DNA of 64,000 bases from Paramacrobiotus metropolitanus. Taxonomy: Eukaryota; Tardigrada; Eutardigrada; Parachela; Macrobiotidae. Position numbers and translations under genes: made by a program. Position 1 is the first letter of the stretch. The number at the start of each line of letters is the position of its first letter. A model generated the notes under the pieces. That model did not search any database, was not told the origin of the DNA, and saw only the letters and a program-made list of their open reading frames with translations. The DNA is taken from assembly GCF_019649055.1 (NCBI RefSeq), contig NW_026570227.1, positions 1,612,001 to 1,676,000 of the forward strand, written 5' to 3'. Below are positions 1 through 11,267 of this stretch, piece by piece.

Positions 1-1645
1 TCAGGTCTCTGATTGAGAGAATATCGAATGTTAGAAACTTAGAATACCTTAGATAAATGTATATGTAAAAAATTATCTTCGAAGAAACTGATAGTTGCCG
101 TTGAAACCAATTCAGAAACCCTGGTTTCCCACATTTCGTGTGCTGCTCTAAAATGCAAGATTAAAATGTAACAAAAGTAATGCAAACTAACATTCAAGGA
201 ATTTCAAGAAATTCTGAAATTATGAATGAACGTTTCTAACTCAAAATTCATAATTAAATAATATTTCAATAAATTTGAATTGGAAACCGAATTATTGCTC
301 TCAATGTTTAAATTATTCCCGAATTTAGCTTTGAATCGCTTTTACTTACAAGCGAATTCCAAAGTATTACTATATAAAACATTAAACTTCAGCGCAAAGC
401 TTTTTTAAATTTAAATTTTTAATCCAGTAAGTTACTTTTTGAAATTTGTTTCTGCTGATTCGTTAAGTATACAGTCAACTTTTAATCAAAATCTGATTTC
501 TATATTATTTTTTTGGATTTCGTGTCTGAATTCTTATCAGTTTTTATAATTCGCAGCAAATTTCCGAGGCATCGTTTTTGTTCAGGTATGATTCCAAACC
601 GAATAAGTTCTAACTTATCAAATTACTTTTCCTAACGTTGCAATAGCAGTCAATCTGAACGTAACTGTCGATTAATTTTTTAACGGTTACCGCAAGTCTT
701 AGCTCCTCAAAAATGCATATTATATTTTGACTTATTTTTTAACATTGTATCATTTGCTTTCTGGGAATGCAGCGGAAAAACAAACTTTTGCAAAAACAAT
801 TAGATATTTTAATTTCCCTTAAATCTATTCGACAGTTATTTTCTGATCTGCAGATGACACAAAAGCATGAACATCTTTTGGGCTGAAAAACTTACCCCAG
901 CATTCGATTAAGGAGATTTTACACGGAAGTAAAAGAAACATAGTGTCGCTAATTCTTTCAGGTTTTTAAATAATTTTTATATTTCCTGGGAACTATTCTA
1001 AAATTGAAAAGTAACTGCGCCGTTGTGCGGTGTGAACCGGTGTGGATATCCATGCGCATCTACTTACATGAAATTTTTGAACAAGATAGTTTGCATTCTA
1101 TAATGAGACCCTTGATATACCGATTTACTTTAGGTTATTGAAATTTCTCCATTTCTATAATTCTCCAAATGTATGGTGCGACCCCCAACAGCTTTCTTGT
1201 GGGTATATGCAATTCGACAAAATGTCTTGAGAGAATGTGAAAAAGTACGTGTGATTACGCGAAAGCGAAAGTTTTCTCGAAGTAAAACGTATTAATAGTA
1301 TCATGTACCCTGCGCTTCCGTTAAACTTATACAGAATTTATTAATTTCCAGGATTAATTCTGCAGCTTCAGCGCTTACGTGTTTATAAGACTGTACTTCA
1401 TACATTCGCTGCCTTATACAATAAAAATTAAACACCGCCGCCCGCTTGCCCTAAGGGCGTATGAGACCTTATACTAGTACTAATAACTTACAGTACGGCA
1501 GTTTTCGATTTTACGCTAATATCGCTCCTACTTCTACTTCGTTCCTACTTCCAGTTTAGACTTGTTGATTGGTTCCGACTTAAGCAATTCTTTAGTAGAC
1601 GACAAATCTGTTTCTTTTTGACTACAAGCTTTACCATTCTAAACG
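1..1645. other. AT-rich intergenic DNA, no gene seen
   Basis: No open frame with recognisable content and no splice-consistent exon chain is seen here. The stretch is strongly AT-rich, unlike the GC-rich exons that follow. About 1140-1340 resembles the interspersed repeat found better preserved near 6.6, 15.7, 51.6 and 58.8 kb: it shares the 'gcgaaagcgaaag' core and the following 'catgtaccctgcgcttcc'-like block. The last 100 bases before 1646 would hold the promoter and 5' UTR of pseudogene A, but I see no clear TATA box or initiator. Confidence 0.6.
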
Positions 1646-4600
1646 ATGTCGAAGCGACCGAGTTCTGCCGATCATGCTTCTCACGATTGTCGGGCTGAAG
1701 AGTTCCTCCGCGGACTGCGTGAACTGCAGTCGACGGGGACGTTCTGCGATGTTGTTCTGAAGGGCTGCGAGGACTTTGCGGTGGGCATTCCCTGCCACCG
1801 CAACGTCCTCAGCGTGCACAGCGCCTACTTTCGGACCGTCTTCACGCAGGACTGGAAAGACTCATCTGAGCCGGTCTTCCAGCTGCACAACATCGACAGC
1901 AACACGTTGAACGAGTGAGTAGAGAAAGCACACAGCTGGAGCGCGGATAGTTTTAATTCTTAGCTATGGTCCACTGGGTAGGTTGGTCAAGTACGCATAC
2001 ACGCTGGACCTGAGCCTCCGTGGTGACAACGTGCAAACCATCTTGGTCGCGGCGGAATTCCTGCAGATGGATTCCGCAGCCGCCCTGTGCTGGGAATTCG
2101 TTAAGGAACACATGCAGCTGGCCGACCTGGCCATCCACGCTCTGGCCTCTACCTTACCACAATCCCCATATGGTCGAAGCAGCTCTGGGCCTTATTCGTC
2201 GAAAATTTCTGCCGTACACTCAGTGTCCAGAGTTTCTCCAAATGAACGCGCAACAAGTACTGACGGCGGGCGATATGGTACTGTGTAACTGGGCTTTGTA
2301 GCAGATTTGTTTTACAGCTGATCGCGTTGATCAGATCGGACAATGTGGACGTGTGCAGCGAGGATCAGGTGCTGGAAGCGGTGCTGCGCTGGGTGGATCA
2401 CGACCGTCCAGGACGATTGGTGCACCTGCACGCCGTCCTGCAGGTGGTGCGTGTTCCCTTCCTGAGTGACAAGTGCCGACAGGACTACGCGCTGGCTCTT
2501 GGGAGTGCATCGGCCGGGAATCCGCAGGGTCCTCCAAAAAGCGCCGCTTAATGACCGCGGCGTCGGCGTCGCCAGCGACGGCACAATTCAAGCCGCGGCA
2601 TTCCTTTGGTAAGGGTCATGGAGGGTGTCGTATTATTAATGGTGCTCCACCATTTTGCCGACGGAAAATTTCGGGGCGCGTGCGCTAAGCATCTTCGGTA
2701 GCGATTACGAATCCGATTAAGACATTTTCTCCAGAAAATTTCTTAATCGCTCGGGTTTTCAATCGGTTTATTCCGACCCTCGACGAAATCAAGCTAGCGT
2801 TATGCCACACTGTCTTTGTTTCCTTATGTTTTCTTGGGTTTTGTGATATTTTTTTGGGCTGCGTATATTTTCGTAAGGATTTCTTTCATTTTCTAGGTTT
2901 CTTGCGTGCGGGTTTCTTAACAGTGCGTTTCTTAACAGTGCGTTGTAAAACGACTCGTACTGTTTGGTCTAACGCAGTTGTTTTTACAATTGCGTTAATT
3001 CTGCTCCCTGGAAAAATTTTGGAAAATCATGTTTTTGGTCAGGTGCGCAGGAAGGAATCTTGTGCGCGGCTGGTTTCGGCGAGGAAGGCCAGTACGGTGT
3101 AGATAAATCCTTGGACGTGTTCTGCCCATCGATCCCGGCAGTGTGGCGGCTGGGAGATTTGCCCGTGGCGGTGGAGCAATGCAGCGTAGCGATGCTGGAC
3201 GCTAGTACCATGATGGTCTGCAGTCGGCGCACTAACCTGACTGGACATCGCGACAGCCGGTACACGGGCCTGGACGGGTGGCGGGAGGCGGCCCGCATGC
3301 AGACGCGTGTACGCAATCGGTAGCTATCCCTGGATTTGTAGCGGAACCGAATTCTCAACGTCGGTGGAAGTCTACGATCCCGACAGTCGCTCCTGGAGCG
3401 CCGTGGCCGCGCTGCCCGTTACTCTGGCTTACGTGGCGCTGGTGGCGTGTGACGGTCGCTTGTACGCCTTTGGAGGCCAGCGCGGCGCGCTAGGCGTGAG
3501 CGCTTGCAGTTCGTTCTCGTAGGATCCCGCTGCGGATGCCTGGAGCAGGCTGGCCGATATGCCGACGGCGCGCCGCGGGGCCGCTGCCTGCGTGGCGCCC
3601 AGCGGGCTGATTTACGTTGTCGGTACGCGCTGTATCCGTTAACTGTATCGTAAAGGTTCGAAGATATAGGTTTAGACTTCGTTAACCGTTACTGTGTTTG
3701 TGCCAAGGAGTGCTGGACCGTTCAGCTGATTACGATCCAGTAGACTTGTTATTCTTGCGACGAGTTGTTTAGGTGGAAATGACCAGCGTCATGTGGAAGC
3801 GTACGACCGTGCTACCAATCAGTGGATTAAAAAAGGTAGGTGGAGCGCGTACTTCACGCGGGTAGCTACGGAAGTGCACCATCTTTGCAAGAAAAAGTCC
3901 TACTGTGGAACTGTGGACTCGTAAGTGATCCTGCAGAAGGTGTCAATGCTTTCGGTGCTCAAAACATGAACAATACCGATTTGAACTCAAAATGTGCGCA
4001 GTGACCAGCTGCTACGCTAGTATCAGAAAAAGTTTAAAAGGTAAATAAGTGACCCAGCTCCCTTCCGATCCGATTCTTGATGAAATGGTTGCTGTATTTA
4101 CACAAGTTTAAGAGCCACCAAAATGGCGGAACCCGTAAACAATAGCGCGCGGCTTCTTTGAAGTTCAAAAAAGCCGTCGGTTATTCTGCGCGCACCCGGA
4201 CAATCGGAGTAAGCGTCGGGTTATTTGAACGATAGATTACTGTTTGCATCGAGCGCAGCGAGATTCTACTATTAAGCCTTCGTCAAGAGCGTAAAATTTG
4301 TCTGACGCAGTGACGCTACGAAGAGCGTACGTCACGCTTTTCCGATTCCACAAATCCAATACCATTCTCCAGTGGTATGGCGCTCGCTCGCTGCACTGCA
4401 CTGCACTAATGCAACCACAAAAACTTATAATTCCCGAGTTATTATTGTAACTCGGGAATTATGAGTTTTGTGATTGCGGTGTCATTATCATTTGGTTATC
4501 GCAGGAGATACGCTCATGCAGCGCTGTCAACTGGGATGTGCCAGTGTGAATGGGAAGATGTACGCTGTCGGTGGGACTGGGAGCATTGGTTCGAATTCGG

Positions 4601-4734
4601 ACTGTCATAAAAGCATCGAAGTGTACGACGAAGACGCGGACCGCTGGGCGCTGCACGAATGCCGCTTGCTGCAGGCCCGATCGGCTTTTGGTTGTGCGGT
4701 GATGAAGGTGAAGGCCTACGAGGACTCGTACTGA
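1646..4734 (+). pseudogene. BTB-BACK-Kelch gene copy A, broken
   Basis: Six-exon KLHL-type gene. Intact relatives encode BTB-BACK-Kelch proteins, a family that usually recruits substrates to Cullin-3 ubiquitin ligases. Exons by comparison with copies C and E: 1646-1914, 1982-about 2275, 2318-2608, 3053-3622, 3773-3835, 4505-4734. Exon 1 (BTB, with FCDVVLKGCEDFAVGIPCH) and exon 6 (last kelch blade, SIEVYDEDADRWALHECRL) are open. The lesions are: a frameshift in the BACK part of exon 2 near 2145; a second frameshift in exon 3, where one frame stops at 2551 and the conserved PRHSF end lies in another; loss of about a dozen codons near 3305 in the first kelch repeats; and a nonsense codon at 3520-3522 where relatives have Tyr in SYDP. 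Splice sites remain usable. The lesions are spread over three exons and are not confined to homopolymers, so true decay is likely. Confidence 0.85.
4416..4472. repeat. Near-perfect hairpin in intron 5 of copy A
   Basis: Arms of about 25 bases flank a 6-base loop. The inner 15 bases (ATAATTCCCGAGTTA and its complement) pair perfectly and the outer part has one or two mismatches. It sits just upstream of the last exon, after a short run of CACTG repeats. It could be a small fold-back insertion or a transcribed hairpin. No family is recognised. Confidence 0.7.
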
Positions 4735-5112
4735 TCGTAAAATCCTGATGTGCGGAGCCGAGCTGTTCCGGGAAATAGCATAGCTGTCATACAGGAAATA
4801 AATAGATAACCGTATTGCACTAATAAAATGCCTGCTACATAGTTGTAAGGTTTTAATTATTCTATTTACTTAGTATGTTAGCTCCATTTTTAGCGATGTC
4901 TAAGGATATAGCAACGGTAACGTCTTTTACGTTTATTCTGATACACGATTTTCACTCAAGCGTGCTTCAATGATTCTTGCACTCACCTGTGAGGAGAGAA
5001 GCGGCTCACGTACAGCGACAAAATCTTTCAAAGGATTTCAACGTATTGCGCCTTGGTGCAATGGTGCCTACGACTAACGACGTGGCCGGGGCCCGATTCG
5101 GCCCGCGCTCAA
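4735..5112. other. 3' flank of copy A, no gene
   Basis: Two AATAAA/AATAAAA motifs lie between 4795 and 4830 and would serve as poly(A) signals for copy A. Nothing else is recognised up to the minisatellite. Confidence 0.4.
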
Positions 5113-5440
5113 GCTCTGACTCTGACTCAGACTCTGACCGCTCAAACTCTGACTCTGACTACTCAAAGTCTGACTCTGACTGTCCAAACTCTGACTCTGA
5201 CTGAATAACCTAAGAATAACTTAAGAAATCTAAGAAACCCTAAGAAACCTAAGAAACCTAAGAAACCTAAGAAACCTAAGAAACCTAAGAAACCTAAGAA
5301 TAACCTAAGAAACCTAAGAAACCTAAGAATAACCTAAGAAACCTAAGAAACCTAAGAAACCTATTAAGAAACCTAAGAAACCTTCAGAGTCAGAGTCAGA
5401 CTTTGAGCGGTCAGAGTCAGACTTTGAGCAGGCGCAGGAT
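5113..5440. repeat. Composite palindromic minisatellite (TCTGAC / CCTAAGAAA / GTCAGA)
   Basis: The left arm (about 5115-5203) is a degenerate 21-base unit built on TCTGAC with a CTCAAAG-type insert. The core (about 5205-5382) is a tandem array of the 9-mer CCTAAGAAA. The right arm (about 5384-5436) is the left-arm unit in reverse complement (CAGAGTCAGACTTTGAG). The whole can fold into a long stem with the 9-mer array as loop. A second copy lies at 50350-50595 in the opposite orientation. One frame of the left arm reads as Ser-Asp repeats, but no gene context supports coding. Confidence 0.85.
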
Positions 5441-6160
5441 TGCTCAACAGAGCGGAATGGGCCAAAGTGCGGAAAACGGTGGACAGGACCTGTGACCTTT
5501 ACGAGTCAGAAATGGAGGATCCTAGTCTACATTTGATTAATACTTTTGTTGATCTGTTACTGTTGATCTGTTCCTAATGATTTAATAGTATTTTTATAAT
5601 TGGATCTCTTTATTTCACATCGTATTAAATGGAATTGTGCCTTTACGGAATTGATGTGATAAAATGGATTAAGAGAATTTGATGTTTTTGAGCACGCACA
5701 GACACTGGCGACCGTCGTCTTCTCGTGGATTCGGGAGTGTGTCCAGCCTCACAGGGGCTCGGCATCCCCCCAGAGACATGTGAGACCAGGATCACTAGCG
5801 TTCACGTCAGTGGCGCTACGCCTGTGGCGCTACGCCTTAGAATTACGTGTCTGTGTTGTGTCTCTTCTGATTGGTTTGCGTTTTGATAGTGGGCGCGGCA
5901 TAGCACGTGCTGCACAGCGTTGCACGCTGTTGAATTGGCTCTACGTTTTACGATCGAGCTGCGCCGATCACTTGTTGATTTCTGTTGTACAGACTTTCAA
6001 TATTATTAAAAGTCAGCGATTTACGGTGCGACGTTTGTGTTTCCGCATAGCTCGCGATCCATATCGTATCGCTCGCTTCCACGGGATCTATTCCGTTTAG
6101 GTCTCCGTATCTGGATCACCGCTGGATCTAGCATTAGAGGCAAAAGGCTATCAATTTAGT
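5441..6160. other. Unassigned intergenic DNA
   Basis: One open frame of 106 codons exists (5780-6100) but shows no recognisable domain, no splice partners and no copy elsewhere in the window. I see no RNA gene or repeat here. Confidence 0.4.
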
Positions 6161-6164
6161 AGTA

Positions 6165-6400
6165 TCAACATAACAAAATATGCATTCGCGTAATACTACG
6201 TGAAATGATTCAAATTTAAACGTTAAAGAAACAACCAAAATCGTTAGCGCCGTCTGGCCGTTTAGGCCGCATACAGTATTCATAGCGCCCAAAACAGCAG
6301 CAGCATTTCCTTTAACGACTGCCAGACTAAATCTCTGCTATAAAAATGCAGTAGAGCGGGGTTCTCCTGTCATGTCGCGAATCTTGTAGGGAAGCCCGCG
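6165..6400 (-). mobile_element. 3' fragment of the LDD-box reverse transcriptase family
   Basis: On the minus strand this matches the last codons and 3' UTR of the element at 42700-45610 and of the fragment at 10590-11267. It reads TGEPRSTAF, then a stop, then QRFSLAVVKGNAAAVLGA. The 3' UTR part (gcattcgcgtaatactac) is shared with 10.68 kb. It is 5'-truncated and has an internal stop, so it is a dead copy. Confidence 0.75.
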
Positions 6401-6589
6401 CTGAGTTGCCCGGGCTGTTGTAATGCATGGTCATGACGTCCTCCGCCAGATGGACTTATTTGTAAGAACGCATGCGGCCGAATTTCCGCATGGTACCGTT
6501 GCATATGTTGCGCTGCAAGATGGGAAATGCACCTGTTTCAGCCTTAACAGATTTCGCATTTGCAGATGAATCGCGCAGGCTAATCAGGG

Positions 6590-6885
6590 AAGTGGCCCAT
6601 ACATGGTGTCAAATTCGTGTGCATACACAAAAACTTTCACTTTCGCGCACTCCCAAACACTTCTTTGCTTTGCTAGTTTGTTGGATGACATTCTGTAGCC
6701 AAATGATTTGCATGCACAGTGTGAAAACCGTTTGTCCGCACATCATCCGGTTCGGGAGTTATGGATGTAAGAAAGTTCCAAAAGCGTTTAAATGCATTCA
6801 GGTGTACCGTATACCAAAAGTGTTTTCGTGTATGTACACGAATTTGGTACTCGTACTACGTACCGGGACACTTTCTTTAAATTAC
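6590..6885 (-). repeat. Interspersed repeat R1, copy
   Basis: The reverse complement aligns with 15650-16145, 51595-51775 and 58740-58925. Shared blocks are a 'gcggacaaacggttttcac' region, a 'catttggctacagaatgtc' region and 'gtgcgcgaaagtgaaagttt'. No coding capacity is evident. The ends are not defined. It may be a non-autonomous DNA element or a fragment of a larger one. Confidence 0.65.
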
Positions 6886-6890
6886 AATTA

Positions 6891-7334
6891 TCATGTTAAT
6901 TTATGATCCATCAATGTCAGTGTAAAGAATGTAATGTAAAGAAAAAGAAAAGAGCATGAGGGAGTGCATAGCTCATCTATAACATCCCCTGATGCCAGCC
7001 GGTACCGGTTCGCCTGCAGCGCCGCTTTACACAGCCGACACACCAGTTGACACTTCACTTGCCCGTTGAGCAGCGGGTCATCGGCGTCCTCCATTCCTCG
7101 GTCAAACTTGTCGCGCAGAAACTGCAGATTCTTGCCATAGCAATACCGGCTTTGCTGGAGATGCTGCTTGAAGTGCGCTGCATAAGGCGTTCCCGCGCGC
7201 CGTGTCGGTAGGGTTTCCAGGCAGAAGACACAGAAGAAATCGTGCAATGCAAAAAGACTTTTGACTTTGTCATCCACATAGTGCATTTCGCTTATGACTG
7301 CTTGCTGTACACTACTCCGATCATTAGTTGCCAT
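6891..7334 (-). CDS. Hypothetical Cys-rich protein, 147 aa
   Basis: The open frame starts at an ATG (7334) and has paired cysteines: CVFC (about residues 35-38), a CQLVCRLC cluster (about 96-103) and CTPSC near 120-125, with His residues between in AAHFKQH. This looks like zinc binding, but I recognise no family. A damaged duplicate lies at about 41499-41650 on the plus strand. There the start and the KAALQAN segment survive while the middle is deleted, so the ORF belongs to the inverted duplication that also holds Kelch copies B and D. It could be one exon of a larger gene or part of an unknown element. Codons after about 7000 look like 3' flank read through. Confidence 0.4.
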   Translation of the reverse strand: MATNDRSSVQQAVISEMHYVDDKVKSLFALHDFFCVFCLETLPTRRAGTPYAAHFKQHLQQSRYCYGKNLQFLRDKFDRGMEDADDPLLNGQVKCQLVCRLCKAALQANRYRLASGDVIDELCTPSCSFLFLYITFFTLTLMDHKLT

Positions 7335-7762
7335 TCGGTACTCTCATTTATACTTTTCCTTCATTTTTACTTTCATATTTATTTTTCCTTCTACGGTACC
7401 TAACGAACTTTCTGCTACGGAGATGACCTCCGGCCCGTAATTATTTTGCTCTGCCGGGTATTTACACAAGCAACACTTACAGAAGCAGAGACAAACCGGA
7501 ATTAATTACTCTCGATATCCGAAATATTTCTTTTCTCCAGAAAGCTAAGAATCGATACCATAAAATAGTTAACTCGAACACTGCGAATCGCAACCTTGGG
7601 GAATCCCAACAGAAGTAAAACAGGGATTTTTTATAACTGGCAAGGGGAATGCACCATCGCACGTTTACCATTCCGACTTGACCCGAAACAAACAGAAATC
7701 CGCTCCACAGCAGTCACAGGTAGGAGCTGCATGCACATTACGCTTTTAACTGGCCAGCCGCT
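7335..7762. other. Intergenic DNA duplicated at 40.84-41.43 kb
   Basis: About 7390-7455 and 7570-7760 match 41352-41425 and 40839-41040 in inverted order. This is the 3' flank of Kelch copy B (minus strand) and belongs to the inverted duplication. No gene is seen. Confidence 0.6.
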
Positions 7763-9939
7763 TCATTCTCGCTTCAGCTTCATCACCACGCAGCCAAAAT
7801 GGGATTTGCCTTGCGGTAAGCGGCATGCATGCAGCGCCCAGCTGTCCGTCTCTTCGTCGTACACTTCGATGCTGTCCTGGTAAACGCCCTCGGCGAAGAA
7901 CCCGCCGATGACGTACAGCTTCCCACCCACGCAGATACACTCGTGATGCGAACGCTCCTCCACCAGATCGCCTGTGGTCAGAAAGGACGATGCATCACAC
8001 ACCAATACCAACCCGGTAAATGCATCTACCTTTCTTGTGCCACTGATCGGTAACACGGTCGTACGCTTCCACATGCACACGCAGGGACGCATCATACGTT
8101 TCTCCACCTAAACCATGTCCCACGGTAATTACGTTGTTGGACTACGGAAACAAATTGCCTAGCGAAGTGTTGACTTGACTAGTCTAGCCTATTTGATGTT
8201 ATTCAAAAACGTTACGAGCGAGAATCGGAAAAGCAATCAATCACACTGGTGCGCATACCGGTGACATAAATCAATCCATTGGGCGCCACACAAGCACGGC
8301 AGCCGGTGCGCGCGGTGGGCATATCAGCCAGCCTTGTCCAGGCCTTCGTTGCAGGATCGTAGGAGAACGTCGCATTCGGCACGCCCTCCGTGTCGTCTCC
8401 GCCGAAGACGTACAACCGCCCCTCACAGGCCACCATCGCCAAGCCGCTCAATCCATCGGGCAGCGCGGCGACGGCGCTCCAGGAACCGCTCACGGGATCG
8501 AACATCTCCACGGAGGACAGGCCTACCATCCCGTCGCCATACGGATCACAACCGCCGACCGCGTAGACGCACCCATTGAGGGCGGCCAGCGCTCCGGCCA
8601 GGCGCAGTGTCGAGACGCGAGACGTCTCCCGCCATTCGTGGCGCAGGCCGGTGTACAGACTGTTGCGGCGTACGGTCCCGACGCAGTGCATGCTGTTGAT
8701 CAGCATCCAGCCGGGATCCAGCAGCGCCGCGGAGCAGCATTCGACGAGCTCCGGCAGATCGCGCAGGCGCCAAACCGCCGGGATCGACGGACAGAAGACG
8801 TCGACAGAAGCTTCCTCGCTGCCAACTAGATCCTGACAGGTGCCGCCCAAGCACAGGATCATTTCCCGCGCTCCTGATACGAAAGACAGCAGTTATACAA
8901 GAAACCCCCATGGCATATCCCAAAGCAGAGCGACAAAGCGAACGATCCTTACCGTATGAAGGCCGTGGGTTGCTGTTCTGTATCGTCTGGCTAGTTTGAC
9001 TCGGGCACGGGGGCGTAACCTTCAGTGCGCTGGTGAGGATGATCGAGTATTCCAAGTGACACTGCTCGCTCAGGAAGGCCACACGGACCATCTGAAGGAC
9101 GGCGGCGGCGTGTTCCAAGCGTTCAGGACGGTCGTGATCCAGCCAGCGCCGCACCGCCTCGAAAACCTGATCTTCGCTGAACACGTCCACGTTATCCGAT
9201 GCCAACAGTGCAATCAGCTGCAATCAAGTTCAATTAAAACGCATGCCAACTATCCCCCGATCCGTCATTTATACAGGGCATTCATTATGTTCGAATGGTA
9301 AGAGCACCTGTTGCGCATCCAGCTCCAAAAAGTCCTGACTCTGCGCCACTTGTAGGAAGTGGAGATGGATCAATTCAAGCGCTGCCGTGGCCAGACGGGG
9401 ATGGTGGTGATTGGAGGCTGGAGTGTGGACGGCCAGGTAGTTGGACACGCGCATGTGCTGCTCCACGTAATCCCAGCTCATCAACTCCAACTCACCCATC
9501 TGCAGGAACTGCGCGGCAATTACGATGCGCTCCACGTTGTCGTCGTTCAGGTCCACATCCAGGGTGTACGCGTACTGGACCAATCTAGTCGTCAAAGTTA
9601 CACTACTTCATCATTAACGACGGAAAAAAACAAGCTGCGGAGTGCTCACTCGTTTAGCGTGTGACTGTCGATGTTGCGCAGCTGGAAGACAGGCTCAGCT
9701 GAGTCTTTCCAGTCATGCGTGAAGACGGCCCGAAAGTAGGCGCTGTGCACGCTGAGGACGTTGCGGTGGCAGGGAATGCCCAGCGCGGACTCTTCGCAGC
9801 CCTTCAGTACCACATCGCACAGGGTGCCCGTTAACTGCTGTTCACGCAGTCCGCGCAGGAACTCAACCAGACAATGGTGAGGAGGATGATCTGCGGAGCT
9901 GCTGGGATTGGACATCATTAAGTATGGCACAGCAAACAA
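7763..9939 (-). CDS. KLHL-type BTB-BACK-Kelch protein, copy B (intact)
   Basis: Predicted substrate adaptor of a Cullin-3 ubiquitin ligase, by family. Exons on the minus strand: 9939-9650, 9584-9308, 9217-8953, 8873-8259, 8107-8030, 7971-7763. They total 1734 nt and all junction phases agree (2,0,1,1,1), giving 577 aa. If translation starts at the inner ATG (9915, MSNPSSSAD), as in the paralogues, it gives 569 aa. BTB spans about residues 25-135 (LCDVVLKGCEESALGIPCHR), BACK about 140-240 (RWLDHDRPERLEHAA), and Kelch about 270-570 with blades marked by GCVYAVGG, GRLYVFGG and KLYVIGG, each followed by a YD-x-W element. The donor of intron 2 is weak (GTGCTC). Its sister, copy D, has matching exon sizes but is broken, so B is probably the functional member of the pair. 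Confidence 0.9.
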
Positions 9940-10290
9940 TCAGAGATACAGAACGTTTAAATCGCAATCAAGTTTTCTATCACTAGGAACATGCAGTACA
10001 GACTACGGAATATGCAGTTCTGCGAAATCAGAAAACTGAGAAAACTCAAAATACTGTACTCAGTGTACCGTTCTTCAAATGATTGTGTGGACTTCAAGCT
10101 TGTCCTGACGTCAGTAGTAGGGTACAATCGCAACTGCCAGCTGGAGGGGGCAGTCAAGTCCAGACAGTCGTCGCGGAACTAACGTATATCGTTGAACCTT
10201 TTAAGTTTTAGTTGACGATAGCCGTTAGTTCCGTGATGCATGGGGAAAAGTACTCATAATCTCGTTTTGCCGGGAGCATTTGAAAATTTT
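9940..10290 (-). repeat. Upstream arm of inverted duplication (partner 38090-38474)
   Basis: The 350 bases upstream of copy B are nearly identical, in reverse complement, to the 385 bases upstream of copy D, including 200 bases (9957-10157) whose conceptual translation is the same in both. The segment also contains 11-bp inverted repeats (CGGAACTAACG, 10174-10184, and its complement at 10223-10233). Shared promoter elements would lie here. Confidence 0.85.
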
Positions 10291-10420
10291 ATTGTCCCGG
10301 ATTCTTATTGACCTGCCAGTGTTGTGTGGTGGCTAGGCGCAACAAATACCAAATGTTGCGCGTAGCAACATCACCTATCAGCGATTGGGTATTCGGATTT
10401 CTCACATATCCGACCGATGG
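10200..10420 (+). repeat. Interspersed repeat R4
   Basis: The segment starting 'cgatagccgttagttccgtg' is repeated at 47167-47330 and, inverted, at 38085-38190. The copies share the 'ggggaaaagtact' and 'ctcgttttg' blocks, and the 10.2 and 47.2 kb copies also share 'gacctgccag' and 'cacatat' blocks further on. No coding content. Confidence 0.6.
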
Positions 10421-10589
10421 TGTAAGAGCGATGCGGTGTGGATGTTTAAGATCTGGAACAAAGATTAATCCTACTTCCGGCGTACCTCCGGCATATGATC
10501 CAAGTAAAAGATAGCAGCACGCGCTGCCACTTGCGGAAGCCGGCCGGATCGGCGTAAAGAAAGTTATCGCGTACACTCGGCTATGGAAA

Positions 10590-11267
10590 TGCGCCTAATA
10601 CGTCATCTCGATAAAATTCTTGCTGTTAAGCCTAAAATTCTGATTTTAATGGGCAAAGTCCATAAATGTAACAAAAAGCGCATTCGCGTAATACTACTTA
10701 AAATTAAAAATCAAACATTAAAAAAGCAACCAAAATCGTTATCGCCGTCGAAAATCCTAGGACGGATATTCAAAGTGCCCAAAACAGCAGCAGCATTTTC
10801 TTTCACTACAGATAGACTAAATCTCTGCTTCAAAAATGCAGTAGAACGAGGGTCCCCTGTCACGTCGCGCATTTTTCTGCCAGCGAAACGAATGAGCTCC
10901 ATAAAATCCCAACCGAATCTGCTAAAAGTTTCGATTGCCAGGGCGGAAAACCGGTGACCCTTCCTTTCCATGTAAGCGTATTACGGCGTTTACTGTCTTA
11001 GGCCATTTGTGCAACACTACCGGATGCACTCGCACTTGCCCGGACATGCGATGCGGCTACCGTGTCCCAGCATGTAGCGTGACTAGCGTCCCATACCAGC
11101 GCCTTACCATCCCGTGCCGGCAAGAGGGTCATGCCGTCTTGCCGCGTGTTATCATTGCCTGACAGTCCGAGTGGCTCGCTTTGACATGGATACCCAGCAT
11201 GTTCCACGTAAATGCGCATGACCGCCGCGTACACCTGTTGATCTGCTATTGTATAACTAACTTTCAT
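10590..11267 (-). mobile_element. 3' fragment of the LDD-box reverse transcriptase family
   Basis: Two minus-strand frames (11267-10998 and 10971-10711) cover the C-terminal region of the element seen at 42700-45610. The first holds QDGMTLLPARDGKALVWDAS and TVAASHVRASA, equivalent to RPDG and WDVTCVDT in the long copy. The second holds IETFSRFGWDF and LKQRFSLSVVKENAAAVLGT. The frame changes near 10975-11000 and some codons are missing. The reverse transcriptase domain is absent. The 3' UTR continues to about 10590. Confidence 0.75.

Noticed and set aside
5100-5204. Ser-Asp repeat protein ORF in the minisatellite
   Set aside because: The frame is only the translation of the TCTGAC repeat; it stops directly after the array and has no start context, splice partners or flanking domain. 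The reverse copy gives a different peptide.
5780-6100. 106-codon plus-strand ORF as a gene
   Set aside because: No domain, no second copy, no splice support; composition fits chance.
8334-8836. Arg-rich plus-strand ORFs opposite Kelch copy B
   Set aside because: They mirror GC-rich Kelch exons on the other strand; the same shadows appear opposite every Kelch copy.
9957-10157. 66-codon ORF duplicated exactly at 38233-38433
   Set aside because: Identity reflects the recent inverted duplication of DNA, not protein constraint; no domain and it lies in the promoter region of the Kelch genes.
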